A DNA stretch of 64,000 bases from Mycoplana rhizolycopersici (GTDB lineage: Bacteria > Pseudomonadota > Alphaproteobacteria > Rhizobiales > Rhizobiaceae), in assembly GCF_013378445.1 (NCBI RefSeq), contig NZ_JABXYK010000001.1, forward strand, positions 372,001 through 436,000, read 5' to 3'. The notes beneath the pieces were generated by a model. It was not told where the DNA came from. It searched no databases and saw nothing but the letters and a program-made list of their open reading frames with translations. Below, in pieces: positions 25,529 through 34,921 of the stretch. Each line of letters starts with the position of its first letter. Position 1 is the stretch's first letter. The position numbers and the translations under genes are program-made.

Positions 25529-26947
25529 TCAACGCCCGAAGCGCGATCGCGACGGAGTTTTCGCAACGGCGCCCGCCGCATCGGCCGGATAGGGCACGGG
25601 CAGCAGCAGCAACAGCCCGACGATGAGGAAGACGACCAGCGCCCCCATGCCGAGCGCCGCCGAGCCGGTGGCGCTGGTGACCAGGCCGACGGAAAGCGGC
25701 GCGGCAAAGGAGGTTGCCCTGCCTGTCAGCGCGTACAGGCCGAAATAACGTCCCGCCTCATCCGGTGCGACGCTGCGCGAGAGATAGGAACGGGCCGAGG
25801 CCTGCACCGGCCCGAAGGCGATCCCCACCAGTAGGCCGTAGACGATGTAGGCCTTCTCGGCCGCAGTGCCGAACAGCCCGCCGGAATCGTCCGTCGAAAG
25901 CGGCAGCAGCCCGAACAACGTATGGCCGGGCGCGGTGGAGACGATGCCGAGGGTGGCGACGGTGAGGCAGGCAAGACTTGCGACGACCACCCTTTTCGAG
26001 CCGAGGCGCGTGTCGAGACGGCTTGCCCAGAAGCACCCGCCGATCGCGACCACGTTGAGGATGATGCCGTAGATGCCGAGTTCCATGGTCTGCCAGGCGA
26101 ACATGCCGGCCGCAAATGTGCCGCCCAGCGCCAAAAGCCCGTTGACCCCGTCCTGGTAGATCATTCGCGCCACCAGGAAACGCAGGATGCCGCGTCGCCC
26201 CTTCAGTTCGGCGATCGTGTCGCCGATGGAGGCGAGGCCGGAACGAACCGCCTTGCGGATGGGCAGACCGCGCCCGAGGTCCGGCGTGAACAGGAACATC
26301 GGCAGGATGAAGACGAGATACCAGACGGCGGAAATCGGACCGGTGATCCGCGCATCTTCGCCGGCTGCGGCATCGAGGCCGAACAGCGGCGCAATGCCGA
26401 GTGCAGTCAGCCCGGTTGCGGGGTCTGCCGCAAGGAACAGCACGACCGCGATCAGCACCACCATGCCGCCGAGATAACCGAGCCCCCAGGCGAGGTTGGA
26501 GACACGCCCCGCGTCCTGCGGTGAAACGAGGCTCGGCATCATCGAATCGTTGAAGACGATGGAAAACTCGGCGGCGACCGTTGCAAGAACCACCATCGTC
26601 AGCGGCACGAGCAGGCTTGTGCCCGGCGCGGCATACCAAAGCATCCACAAGGCTGCGATCTGGATCACGGCGAAGAAGCCGATCCACGGCTTGCGACGCC
26701 CGGAAGCGTCGGCAATCGAGCCCAGCACCGGTGACATCAGTGCGATCACGATGCCCGAGATCGTCAGCGTGTAGCTCCACGCAGCCTGCCCGGCGACGGG
26801 ATCCGCCGCCATCCGCGAGACGAGATAGGGGCCGAAGATGAATGTGGTGATGACCGTGAAGAACGGCTGGGCCGCCCAGTCGAACAGCATCCAGCCCCAG
26901 ATGCCGAGCCGCCCCGCGCGCCCGGCTTCACCATGCTGTTCCGTCAT
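25529..26947 (-). CDS. MFS transporter of the Atg22/UMF1 type
   Basis: 472 residues with about 12 membrane helices. The N-terminal segment WGWMLFDWAAQPFFTVITTF and the motif GSIADASGRRKPWIGFF (loop 2-3) are typical of the UMF1/Atg22-like MFS family, as is FNDSMMPSLVSPQDAGRVSNLAWG. The substrate is unknown; eukaryotic Atg22 exports amino acids from vacuoles. It lies upstream of the TPP riboswitch on the same strand, so it may share a transcript with the thiamine operon or simply precede its promoter. It is separated from the GDH gene by 125 bp. Confidence 0.85.
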   Translation of the reverse strand: MTEQHGEAGRAGRLGIWGWMLFDWAAQPFFTVITTFIFGPYLVSRMAADPVAGQAAWSYTLTISGIVIALMSPVLGSIADASGRRKPWIGFFAVIQIAALWMLWYAAPGTSLLVPLTMVVLATVAAEFSIVFNDSMMPSLVSPQDAGRVSNLAWGLGYLGGMVVLIAVVLFLAADPATGLTALGIAPLFGLDAAAGEDARITGPISAVWYLVFILPMFLFTPDLGRGLPIRKAVRSGLASIGDTIAELKGRRGILRFLVARMIYQDGVNGLLALGGTFAAGMFAWQTMELGIYGIILNVVAIGGCFWASRLDTRLGSKRVVVASLACLTVATLGIVSTAPGHTLFGLLPLSTDDSGGLFGTAAEKAYIVYGLLVGIAFGPVQASARSYLSRSVAPDEAGRYFGLYALTGRATSFAAPLSVGLVTSATGSAALGMGALVVFLIVGLLLLLPVPYPADAAGAVAKTPSRSRFGR

Positions 26948-27034
26948 CCGTCCTCCGGCGCGCCTCTAGGCGCCATCACCCGCTTTTCCGCCTGCCGGCA
27001 ACGAGCGGACGGTGTTCGCCCGCGCGACGGGCAA

Positions 27035-27063
27035 GACAGGGCGCGGCCTGACCGCACCCTGTC
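27035..27063 (-). terminator. Hairpin after the NAD-GDH gene
   Basis: GACAGGG-CGCGG pairs with CCGC-A-CCCTGTC around the loop CCTGA, a 12-pair stem with one mismatch, starting 10 bp after the GDH stop codon. No clear T-run follows on the minus strand, so it may act as an mRNA-stabilising or weak terminator structure. Confidence 0.4.
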
Positions 27064-27072
27064 CGGACATTG

Positions 27073-30000
27073 TCACCTCGTCCTGCCATGCGCAAGGTCG
27101 CTCAGAACGCCGGCGGCGACGGAGATCTTGGCAAGCGTCGCCTCCCCCGCCTCCGTCAGCGCGCCGAGCCGGCCGGTGACCATGCCGAGCCGTTCCGCAT
27201 CGGCCGCACGCCACGCCGCCAGCGGCGCCTTGTCGCCCTTGTGCCGGGTGAGGATGGCGATGGTCAGGTCGCGGCGGGCGTTCGCGATGTCGGAAAGGTT
27301 TCGCGACAATGCCAGCGATTCGTAAAGGTCCGTCGTCGGTACCCGCCCGGCAGCCCCCAGCAACGCGACGATATTCAGCGTATCGCTTACCCCGGCATAG
27401 GTTTCCGCCGTGCGAATAAGGCTGTCGCCGGTCTGTGTCGCGATCAGCATGATCTCGGGCACGAAGCTCATGGCGAGCAGTTCCGTGATCGCCCGTGCCA
27501 ACTGTTCCGGAACGCCCTTGTCCTCGAACGCAAGGGCCTTTCGGCGCAGCTCGTCGCGGGCGGATTCCGGCAGGAGATCGGCCAGATGCGGCCGGAGCTG
27601 CTTCAGCGCCTGCTTCAGCTTGTGCACGGCCGTCTCCATCGGCGCACCGATCGCCCCTGTCGTGAGGAGGAGAGCGGTGGCATTGGAGAAGACGCGGCCG
27701 AGATCCTCGTAGACTTCGTTCTGCGCAGCACCGGCAATCTGGTTGTCGAGCGCGTCCGTCGCCGCATAGAGCGGCAGCAGGTCATACCCCTCGAAAGCCA
27801 GCATCGCAGCCTTGACCACATCGGCGCTCATATAGCCGGTCCCGTCGGTGAGCTGGCTCACGAAAGCCGGACCGCCGCGGTTGATCACCCCGTTGGCCAG
27901 GATCGTGGCGATGATTTCGCGCCGCAGCCGGTGCGTCTTGATGTCTCCGGAATAGGTGCGCTGCATCTTGCCCGGGAAATAGCCGGTCAGTGTCGGCTCG
28001 AAATAGGGATCGTCCGGCAGGTCGCTATGCAGGATCTCTTCGAAGAGCACGATCTTCGAATAGGACAGCAGCACCCCGATTTCCGCCCGGGTCAGCGGCA
28101 TGCCGGCCCGGTAGCGCTCGTCCATCGCCTGTTCGCTCGGCAGCACCTCCACCTGGCGGTTGAGTTGGCCCGCCGCTTCCAGCCGGCTCATCAGCCGCGA
28201 AAGGCCGGTACGGTTGCCCTGCCCCTGTCGCTCGCACAGCGAAATCGCGAGCGACTGCAGGTAGTTGTTCCGCAGCACGAGATGCGCCACCTCGTCGGTC
28301 ATGGTCGCAAGCAGCTTGTTTCGCTTCTCGCGCGTCAGACGCTCGTCGCGCATGGCCGAGGCGAGCGCAATCTTGATGTTGACCTCCACGTCCGACGAAT
28401 TGACGCCCGCAGAGTTGTCGATCGCATCCGAGTTGCAACGGCCGCCCTTGAGGCCGAAGGAGATGCGGCCACGCTGGGTGACACCGAGATTGGCGCCTTC
28501 GCCGATGACCTTCGCCCTCAGCTCGTCGGCGGTCACGCGGATCGCGTCGTTGGCGCGGTCGCCGACTTCGGCGTCCGTCTCGCCGGCCGAGCGGACATAG
28601 GTGCCGATGCCGCCGAACCAGAGGAGATCCACGGGCGCCTTCAGGATCGCGCTCATGATCTCGAACGGCGTCGCCTTCTGCTTATCGATGCCGATTGCAG
28701 CCATGGCCTCGCTCGTCAGCGTCACCGACTTCTCGTTGCGCGAGATGATCATGGCGCCCTTGGAAAGAGCCGCGCGATCATAGTCCTGCCAGCTCGAGCG
28801 CGGCAGCGCGAACATGCGCTTGCGCTCGGCGAAAGAAACCTCCGTATCCGGGTTCGGATCGATGAAGATGTCGCGGTGGTCGAAAGCAGCAATCAACCGC
28901 GTTTTGCGGGAGAGCAGCATGCCGTTGCCGAAGACGTCGCCGGACATGTCGCCGACGCCGACGACCGTGAACGGCGTCTTCTGGATATCGACATCCATCT
29001 CGCGGAAGTGGCGCTTCACCGCTTCCCAGGCGCCGCGGGCGGTAATGCCCATCTTCTTGTGGTCGTAGCCCGCCGATCCGCCCGAGGCGAAGGCGTCGTC
29101 CAGCCAGAATCCGGCTTCCTGCGCCAGCGCATTGGCCGTGTCGGAGAATGTCGCCGTGCCCTTGTCGGCGGCAACGACGAAATAGGGATCGTCGCCGTCG
29201 AGGCGTACCGTGTCGCGTGGCGGCACGACGTCCTGTCCCTCGATGTTGTCGGTGACCGAAAGCAGCGTGCGGATGAAGGTCTTGTAGGCCTCCTTGCCGG
29301 CATTGAAAACGGCATCGCGGCTACCCCCGACCGGCAGTTGCTTCGGATAGAAGCCGCCCTTCGCGCCGACAGGCACGATGACCGCATTCTTCACCTGCTG
29401 GGCCTTCACGAGACCCAGCACCTCCGTGCGGTAGTCCTGCGCACGGTCGGACCAGCGCAGCCCCCCGCGTGCGACGCGACCGAAGCGCAGGTGCACGCCC
29501 TCCACCTCCGCGCCATAGACGAAGATCTCGCGGAACGGCTTCGGATCGGGCAGGCCTTCGAGCGCCTGCGGGTCGAGCTTGAAGGCAAGGGTCGCGAGCG
29601 GCTGGCCGGCGCCATCGCGCTGGAAGTAATTGGTCCGCAGCGTCGACTGGATGGCGTTGACGTAGCGGCGCAGGATCCGGTCCTCGTCGAGGCTCGGCAC
29701 GCCGCCGAGCGCTTCTTCGATCGAAGCGGCCAGCTCTTCACTGCGCTTTGTGCGCTTGCGCTCTGCAAGCTGCGGATCCAGCCGGGCGAAAAACATCCGG
29801 AACAGATCGGAGGCAATGGCCGGATACTTGTTGAGCGTATCGGCGATGTAGCCCTGAGAATAGGCAATCCCAGTCTGACGCAGATAGCGGGCATAGGCGC
29901 GCAGCACCATGATTTCCCGCACGTCGAGGCCGGCAGTCATGATCAGCCGGTTGAACGTGTCATCGTCCGTGCGTCCAAGCCATGCCGAAAGGAACGCGTC

Positions 30001-31863
30001 CTTCAGCACGCCGGAAAGCCTGGCAAGATCGATGTCGAGCCCGTCGCGATGGCGCAGTTCCATATCGTGCAGCACGACGAGCCGGCTGGCACCGTCCTGG
30101 TCCACCACCGTGACATCATGGGTCTGTTCGCTGACCACGTTGAAGCCCAGGTTTTCCAGAAGCGGCACCCGCCTGGACAGCGAAACGGGGTCGCCGGCGT
30201 GGAAGATCTTCAGTTCGAGCGCCTTCGTGTCTTTGTTGTCCGACTTTCGATAGAAGGCGATATGGATGGGATCGGCCGGGGTCGCCGCCTCGAAGAAGCC
30301 GAGATCGGCATGCGCCTCGGCCGGAGTGAACGCCTCCTGATAGGCCTGCGGTGCGAGGAGCTTGACGGAATCGGGACCCGACAGCGCCTCGAACCTGTCG
30401 GTCCAGCGGGTCGCGATGTCGCGGATCGACGCTTCCAGCTTTTTCTGCGGAATTCGTGGCGTCTTCCCGCCGGAACGGCCGATGATGAAGTGCACGCGCG
30501 CCAGTCCACCTTCGGGGAAAGCCGGATAATAAGCGGAGACACGCCCGTCATAGACAGTCTTCAGGTAGACCCCGATCTTTTCTCGGACGTCGGAATCGTA
30601 CTGTTCGCGCGGAACGTATACGATCACGGAGACGAAGCGGTCGAAATGGTCGATGCGGGGCAGCACCCGGATGCGGGGCCGATCGGCCAGCTCGTTGATC
30701 TGCTCGCAGAAGGTGGCGAGCAGGCCGGCGTCGATCTGGAAGAGATCGTCGCGCGGATAGGCCTCGAGTGTATTGATCAGCATCTTGCCGGAATGGCTCT
30801 GCGGATCGTAGCCGAAATGTTCGATGACCGCCTGTGCCTTCGAACGCAGAAGCGGGATCTCGGATGCCGAATGCGTATAGGCCGTAGAGGTGAAGAGGCC
30901 GACGATCCTGAGTTCGCCCGTAACCTTGCCGTTCTCGTCGAAGCGCTTGACGCCGACATAGTCCATGTATGCGCGGCGATGAACGACGGAGCGGGCATTG
31001 GCCTTGGTCACGATCAGGAAATCGGGTCCCTCGAGGAAGGCCAGGATTTCCGGCGTCGTTGTCACGGCATCCTTGCCGAGCCGCAGGACGCGCACGTCGG
31101 GATCGGAGAGGATGCCCAGGCCCTTGTCGACGCTGCGCTCCACCGACGCATTCTCGCCGTCCCTGTTGTAGGTGTATTCGCGCATGCCGAGGAAGGTGAA
31201 GTTGTTGCTGCGCAGCCATTCGAGGAACGCGACCGCCTCATCCTTCTCCGCCGGGCGGCGCGAAGGCCCAAACTCGGCGGTTTCCGCAACGACACGCGTC
31301 AGCGTGTCCATCATCGGCTTCCAGTCGCCGACGGCCAGATGAACCTGCGACAGCACGTGGCGGATGCGCTCGATCAGGCTCGCCGCCTCGGAGGCGGCCA
31401 GCTCATTGAGGTGGATCTCGATATGGCTGACGCGATGGCTGGGGTCGCTCAGCGTCTCCGGCGAGAAAAGCTTCGGCTCCCGCTCCGGCTCGATCACCAG
31501 GATAGGATGAATCGCAAGGTGGATGTCGCGGTGCGTGCTCGTCACTTCGCCCATCACCGAATCGTACAGGAACGGCTGGTTCCGGTCGGTGACAGACAGG
31601 ACCGATACCGGCTTTCCTTGCGGCGCAATCGCAGCGATCGTCTCGACCGTCACGCGCGGCTCGCAGCCATCCCAGGCATAGATCTCGTCATGCGCATGCG
31701 CCGCCGTCGCTGCCAGCATCTCGGCGCTGTAGAGTTCGAGGTCGTCGTTGCTCGCCCGCCCGAACAGGATCGCGGGATCGATGATCTTTTCGCCCAGCTT
31801 CGCCGCCGCAGCCGTCGCGGCCTCGATCTGCTTGTCGCGTTTGGTGTTGCTGCGTGATGCCAT
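27073..31863 (-). CDS. NAD-specific glutamate dehydrogenase, large 180-kDa type
   Basis: 1596 residues, the usual length for the L-GDH180 family (called gdhB or gdhZ in other bacteria). A long N-terminal regulatory part with ACT-like segments precedes a central catalytic domain. There the substrate-lysine region reads PVGAKGGFYPKQLP, with nearby RGGLRWSDRAQDYRTEV, and the dinucleotide region contains GVGDMSGDVFGNGML. A C-terminal helical domain completes it. The enzyme deaminates glutamate to 2-oxoglutarate and ammonia with NAD, a catabolic reaction. It is divergent from the pyridoxal kinase gene with a 327-bp gap. An almost full-length open frame exists on the opposite strand, but it is an artefact of GC-rich codon use. 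Confidence 0.97.
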   Translation of the reverse strand: MASRSNTKRDKQIEAATAAAAKLGEKIIDPAILFGRASNDDLELYSAEMLAATAAHAHDEIYAWDGCEPRVTVETIAAIAPQGKPVSVLSVTDRNQPFLYDSVMGEVTSTHRDIHLAIHPILVIEPEREPKLFSPETLSDPSHRVSHIEIHLNELAASEAASLIERIRHVLSQVHLAVGDWKPMMDTLTRVVAETAEFGPSRRPAEKDEAVAFLEWLRSNNFTFLGMREYTYNRDGENASVERSVDKGLGILSDPDVRVLRLGKDAVTTTPEILAFLEGPDFLIVTKANARSVVHRRAYMDYVGVKRFDENGKVTGELRIVGLFTSTAYTHSASEIPLLRSKAQAVIEHFGYDPQSHSGKMLINTLEAYPRDDLFQIDAGLLATFCEQINELADRPRIRVLPRIDHFDRFVSVIVYVPREQYDSDVREKIGVYLKTVYDGRVSAYYPAFPEGGLARVHFIIGRSGGKTPRIPQKKLEASIRDIATRWTDRFEALSGPDSVKLLAPQAYQEAFTPAEAHADLGFFEAATPADPIHIAFYRKSDNKDTKALELKIFHAGDPVSLSRRVPLLENLGFNVVSEQTHDVTVVDQDGASRLVVLHDMELRHRDGLDIDLARLSGVLKDAFLSAWLGRTDDDTFNRLIMTAGLDVREIMVLRAYARYLRQTGIAYSQGYIADTLNKYPAIASDLFRMFFARLDPQLAERKRTKRSEELAASIEEALGGVPSLDEDRILRRYVNAIQSTLRTNYFQRDGAGQPLATLAFKLDPQALEGLPDPKPFREIFVYGAEVEGVHLRFGRVARGGLRWSDRAQDYRTEVLGLVKAQQVKNAVIVPVGAKGGFYPKQLPVGGSRDAVFNAGKEAYKTFIRTLLSVTDNIEGQDVVPPRDTVRLDGDDPYFVVAADKGTATFSDTANALAQEAGFWLDDAFASGGSAGYDHKKMGITARGAWEAVKRHFREMDVDIQKTPFTVVGVGDMSGDVFGNGMLLSRKTRLIAAFDHRDIFIDPNPDTEVSFAERKRMFALPRSSWQDYDRAALSKGAMIISRNEKSVTLTSEAMAAIGIDKQKATPFEIMSAILKAPVDLLWFGGIGTYVRSAGETDAEVGDRANDAIRVTADELRAKVIGEGANLGVTQRGRISFGLKGGRCNSDAIDNSAGVNSSDVEVNIKIALASAMRDERLTREKRNKLLATMTDEVAHLVLRNNYLQSLAISLCERQGQGNRTGLSRLMSRLEAAGQLNRQVEVLPSEQAMDERYRAGMPLTRAEIGVLLSYSKIVLFEEILHSDLPDDPYFEPTLTGYFPGKMQRTYSGDIKTHRLRREIIATILANGVINRGGPAFVSQLTDGTGYMSADVVKAAMLAFEGYDLLPLYAATDALDNQIAGAAQNEVYEDLGRVFSNATALLLTTGAIGAPMETAVHKLKQALKQLRPHLADLLPESARDELRRKALAFEDKGVPEQLARAITELLAMSFVPEIMLIATQTGDSLIRTAETYAGVSDTLNIVALLGAAGRVPTTDLYESLALSRNLSDIANARRDLTIAILTRHKGDKAPLAAWRAADAERLGMVTGRLGALTEAGEATLAKISVAAGVLSDLAHGRTR

Positions 31864-32190
31864 GAAACTTCCCCCGACAGGTTTGCGATGCGGAACCTAG
31901 CAGAACAAATTTTCTAAGCGACGGATTTATAGAGGCCTTGAAAAATTCAATCGATTTTGTTGGAAAGCAGCCCCGGAAGGGCGAAAATGCCGCCGGAAAG
32001 CAGCAATTTTGGCGAAAACTCCGACGATATTGGGTGAAATCTCGATGCAGCCTCCTCGAATCGGAGCCGCCACGCACGCAAATGGTGGCCGCCCATGCGA
32101 GGCGTGGAGGTGGAACCACCACATAGGCTTGCGGTCCATCTGTTCATGGTCCAATGAAATTGCCGGCGAAGGAACGCAAGGACATTTCGG
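31864..32190. promoter_or_regulatory. Divergent promoter region between gdh and pdxY with an imperfect tandem repeat
   Basis: No gene is seen in these 327 bp. Two direct repeats share GGAAAGCAGC, a variable 6-8 nt, and GGCGAAAA: 31962-31987 and 31995-32018. The segment 31905-31965 is AT-richer than its surroundings and probably holds the gdh promoter. A short GGTGG-AA-CCACC hairpin lies close to 32110 in the pdxY leader. No regulator box was recognised. Confidence 0.4.
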
Positions 32191-33069
32191 ATGAACGAGA
32201 GCGATAAGGGCGCGGTTCTGGTCATATCGAGCCACGTCGTGCGCGGAACGGTCGGCAATCGCGCGGCGGTGTTCGCACTGGAGACGCTCGGCCACCCCGT
32301 CTGGGCCCTGCCAACCGTCATCCTGCCCTGGCATCCCGGCCACGGACGCGCGACGCGCGTGACCATGTCTCCATCCGAATTCGACGCCTTGATCGACGAC
32401 CTCATCCGGGCCCCCTGGCGCGGCGAGATAAAGGCCATCATGTCGGGATATATCGGCAATGCCGAACAGGCCGCCTCGATCGCCAGGCTCGTGCAGGCGT
32501 TGAAGAATGAAAACCCCGACCTCGTTTACCTCTGCGACCCGGTCTGCGGCGACGAGAACGGTCTCTATGTTCCGGTGGCGATAGCCGAAGCCATCCGCGA
32601 CGAACTTCTGCCGCTGGCCTCGATCGCCACGCCCAACCGCTTCGAACTTGCCTGGCTCGCCGGAGCACCGCTCGAGACGAACGGTGCGATCATGGATGCC
32701 GCCCTGTCGCTGGGACCGTCGCAGATGCTGGTGACCTCTGCTCATCCGATGATGACCGGCAGCATCGGCAATCTCTACCTTTCAGGCCGCACAGCACTGC
32801 TCGCCGAGCATCGGCAGGTGCCCAACCCGCCGAACGGCACCGGAGACCTCGTCGCGGCCCTCTTTCTGTCACGACTGCTGGACGGCCTTCCGGAGGAGCG
32901 TGCGCTGCATCTTGCAACGGCCAGCGTCTTCGAGATCGTGGCCCGCAGCGCCAAGCGCGGTGCGGACGAACTGACATTGGAACAGGATTCCTCCAGCCTC
33001 TCGACGCCGATGGCCATGGTACAGGTACGCCGGCTTGTCCATCCGGGCGCGTCGAAGCGCAACCGATGA
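32191..33069 (+). CDS. pdxY: Pyridoxal kinase
   Basis: 292 residues of the ribokinase-like PdxK/PdxY family. The N-terminus VISSHVVRGTVGNRAAVFALETLG matches the conserved pyridoxal-binding entry (SHVxxGxVGNxAA), DPVCGDENGLYV is the ATP/Mg segment, and the anion hole is NGTGDLVAALFLSRLL with catalytic Asp. It phosphorylates pyridoxal to PLP in the B6 salvage route. It stands alone between the divergent GDH gene and the carbonic anhydrase gene. The gene could equally be named pdxK in some annotations. Confidence 0.92.
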   Translation: MNESDKGAVLVISSHVVRGTVGNRAAVFALETLGHPVWALPTVILPWHPGHGRATRVTMSPSEFDALIDDLIRAPWRGEIKAIMSGYIGNAEQAASIARLVQALKNENPDLVYLCDPVCGDENGLYVPVAIAEAIRDELLPLASIATPNRFELAWLAGAPLETNGAIMDAALSLGPSQMLVTSAHPMMTGSIGNLYLSGRTALLAEHRQVPNPPNGTGDLVAALFLSRLLDGLPEERALHLATASVFEIVARSAKRGADELTLEQDSSSLSTPMAMVQVRRLVHPGASKRNR

Positions 33070-33220
33070 GGTCGCGCCAGCCTGCTTTTGACGCATAGCG
33101 CGCAAACATGCCCGGGAAACCGCGGGAGCGACCACCACGGACTTGCGCAGCCAAGTCCCGGTCGTTACAGCAGGTCCCGCGCCTTCTACTCATTCGTCAC
33201 CGCACGGGGGTATCGACCAC

Positions 33221-33862
33221 ATGCATCGCTTTCCTGATCACCTTCTGACCGGCTACCAGAACTTCATGGATGGTCGCTTCAGCGAACAGCAGAAGCGATA
33301 CAAGACGCTCGCGGAAGCCGGGCAGAAGCCGAAGACGATGGTGATTGCCTGTTGCGACTCCCGCGCTGCACCGGAGACGATCTTCGACAGCGGCCCGGGC
33401 GAGCTTTTCGTGGTACGCAACGTCGCGAACCTGATGCCGCCCTACGAGCCCGACGGCCACTATCATTCGACTTCGGCGGCACTCGAATTCGCCGTGCAGT
33501 CCCTGCGCGTCAGCGACATCGTCGTCATGGGGCACGGGCGTTGCGGCGGCATCAAGGCAGCGCTCGATCCCGACGCGGAACCGCTGTCGCCCGGCGATTT
33601 CATCGGCCGCTGGATGAACCTGCTGAAGCCCTCTGCCGAGCAGATCCAGAGCAACGACGTCATGACCGCCTCCGAGCGCCAGCGTGCGTTGGAGCGCGTC
33701 TCGATCCGCAATTCGATTGCCAACCTGCGCACCTTCCCCTGCGTCCAGATTCTGGAGCAGCGCGGCAAGCTGAACCTGCATGGCGCATGGTTCGACATTT
33801 CCACGGGCGAGCTGTGGATCATGGATGCCAAGACCGGCGATTTCGGCCGCCCCGGAATGTGA
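33221..33862 (+). CDS. Beta-class carbonic anhydrase
   Basis: 213 residues. Zinc ligands and the catalytic dyad are visible: Cys and Asp-Arg in IACCDSRAAPE, and His and Cys in MGHGRCGGIKAAL. RNVANLMPPYEPD and HSTSAALEFAVQSL are family-typical. It interconverts CO2 and bicarbonate in the cytoplasm. The frame is open to 33143, but the ATG at 33221 has a G-rich site 10 nt upstream and gives the normal N-terminus MHRFPDHLLTGYQNFM. A hairpin terminator follows directly after the stop. Confidence 0.95.
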   Translation: MHRFPDHLLTGYQNFMDGRFSEQQKRYKTLAEAGQKPKTMVIACCDSRAAPETIFDSGPGELFVVRNVANLMPPYEPDGHYHSTSAALEFAVQSLRVSDIVVMGHGRCGGIKAALDPDAEPLSPGDFIGRWMNLLKPSAEQIQSNDVMTASERQRALERVSIRNSIANLRTFPCVQILEQRGKLNLHGAWFDISTGELWIMDAKTGDFGRPGM

Positions 33863-33866
33863 GAAA

Positions 33867-33885
33867 GCCCGGCACTGGGCCGGGC
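33867..33885 (+). terminator. Hairpin terminator after the carbonic anhydrase gene
   Basis: GCCCGGC pairs with GCCGGGC around ACTGG, five bases after the stop codon and preceded by GAGAAA. The following bases CTTGCGATTT are only weakly T-rich. It lies between two convergent genes and could serve both. Confidence 0.55.
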
Positions 33886-33916
33886 CTTGCGATTTCACCT
33901 GATGCAGGAACTGCGA

Positions 33917-34738
33917 TCAGCCGCGGTCGATCTCGGCTGCGATGATAGCGATCGCGCGCTGATAGACATTGGCGGCGTTCCAGCCCTGGATGGCGGCGAA
34001 GTTGGGCTCCCCGGGCTGGTAGCCGGCGCCGGGCTGCCAGCCGTGCCCGCGCAGGAAGTTGGCCGTCGATGCGAGCGCGTCCGCCTTGGAGCGAACGAGG
34101 TCGATGCGGCCGTCGCCGTCGCCGTCGACCCCGAACTTCAGCACGTTGACCGGCAGGAACTGCGTCTGGCCGATCTCGCCATGGGCGGCACCGCGGGCCT
34201 GCGTGCTCAGCGTACCGTTCTGCACGAGATTGAGCGCGGCGTAGAGCTGGTTGGTGAAATACTCCGAGCGGCGGCAGTCATAGGCCAGCGTCGCCACGGC
34301 CGAAAGCGTGTGCTCCTTGCCGAGGAAGCCGCCGAAACCCGTTTCCATGCCCCAGATCGCGAGAAGCGGACCGGCCGGCACACCGTACTGGCCTTCGATC
34401 CGCGCGAAGAGGGCGGCGTTCTGGCGCTTCAGACCCTTGCCGCGATTGATGATCGCCTGACCGCCGCGCTTCTGCATGAACTGGTCGAGCGACAGCTTGA
34501 AGCTCTTCTGGCCGCGATCGGCCCGGATAGTCGCCTTGTTGTAGGAGACTTCGGTGAAGGCGCGGTCGAGCGTGCGCGGGCTGATCCCGTTTGCGGACGC
34601 GTCCCGCTTGAACTGGTCAACCCAGGCGGAAAAGCCGGCGGCATTGTTGCCACATTGCGCGGCCGAGGCCGCTGCCGGAATAGCCACCACCAGCGCCATT
34701 GCCGCCAGCCCCTGGAATACCCGCTTGAACAAGTTCAT
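33917..34738 (-). CDS. Lytic murein transglycosylase (MltB-like)
   Basis: 273 residues. The signal peptide MNLFKRVFQGLAAMALVVAIPAAASA is not followed by a lipobox in the usual place, so this is probably a soluble periplasmic enzyme. The SLT_2/MltB catalytic domain is clear: catalytic Glu132 in IWGMETGFGGFLG, followed by TLAYDCRRSEYF and AHGEIGQTQFLPVNVL. It cleaves the peptidoglycan glycan strand with formation of 1,6-anhydromuramic ends. The C-terminal peptidoglycan-binding domain found in some relatives is absent. Convergent with the carbonic anhydrase gene. Confidence 0.93.
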   Translation of the reverse strand: MNLFKRVFQGLAAMALVVAIPAAASAAQCGNNAAGFSAWVDQFKRDASANGISPRTLDRAFTEVSYNKATIRADRGQKSFKLSLDQFMQKRGGQAIINRGKGLKRQNAALFARIEGQYGVPAGPLLAIWGMETGFGGFLGKEHTLSAVATLAYDCRRSEYFTNQLYAALNLVQNGTLSTQARGAAHGEIGQTQFLPVNVLKFGVDGDGDGRIDLVRSKADALASTANFLRGHGWQPGAGYQPGEPNFAAIQGWNAANVYQRAIAIIAAEIDRG

Positions 34739-34859
34739 TGAATAAACCCCGTGATCTCTCGAATTGCTTCTAACGAAAACATGCCACTCTTGTCAGACCT
34801 GCCTTCGCCGTTCGATGCAATCTTGGGGCCGATCCGCCACCGGTGCTTCGTTTGAGGCA

Positions 34860-34897
34860 AAGGTCCCGCACCCGTCTGACGCTGGAGGCGGGACCTT
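34860..34897 (-). terminator. Terminator of asd
   Basis: AAGGTCCCGC at 34860-34869 pairs perfectly with GCGGGACCTT at 34888-34897. Read on the minus strand the 10-bp stem starts about 25 bp after the asd stop and is followed by TTTGCCTC. This is a good candidate for rho-independent termination of asd. Confidence 0.7.
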
Positions 34898-34921
34898 CAT
34901 TGTCCTTTAGTGTTCAGACCT

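Noticed and set aside
27070-31857. A 1595-codon open frame on the plus strand opposite the GDH gene
   Set aside because: It mirrors the GDH gene almost exactly, has Arg/His/Ala-rich low-complexity translation and no recognisable domain. This is the expected antisense shadow of a GC-rich gene.
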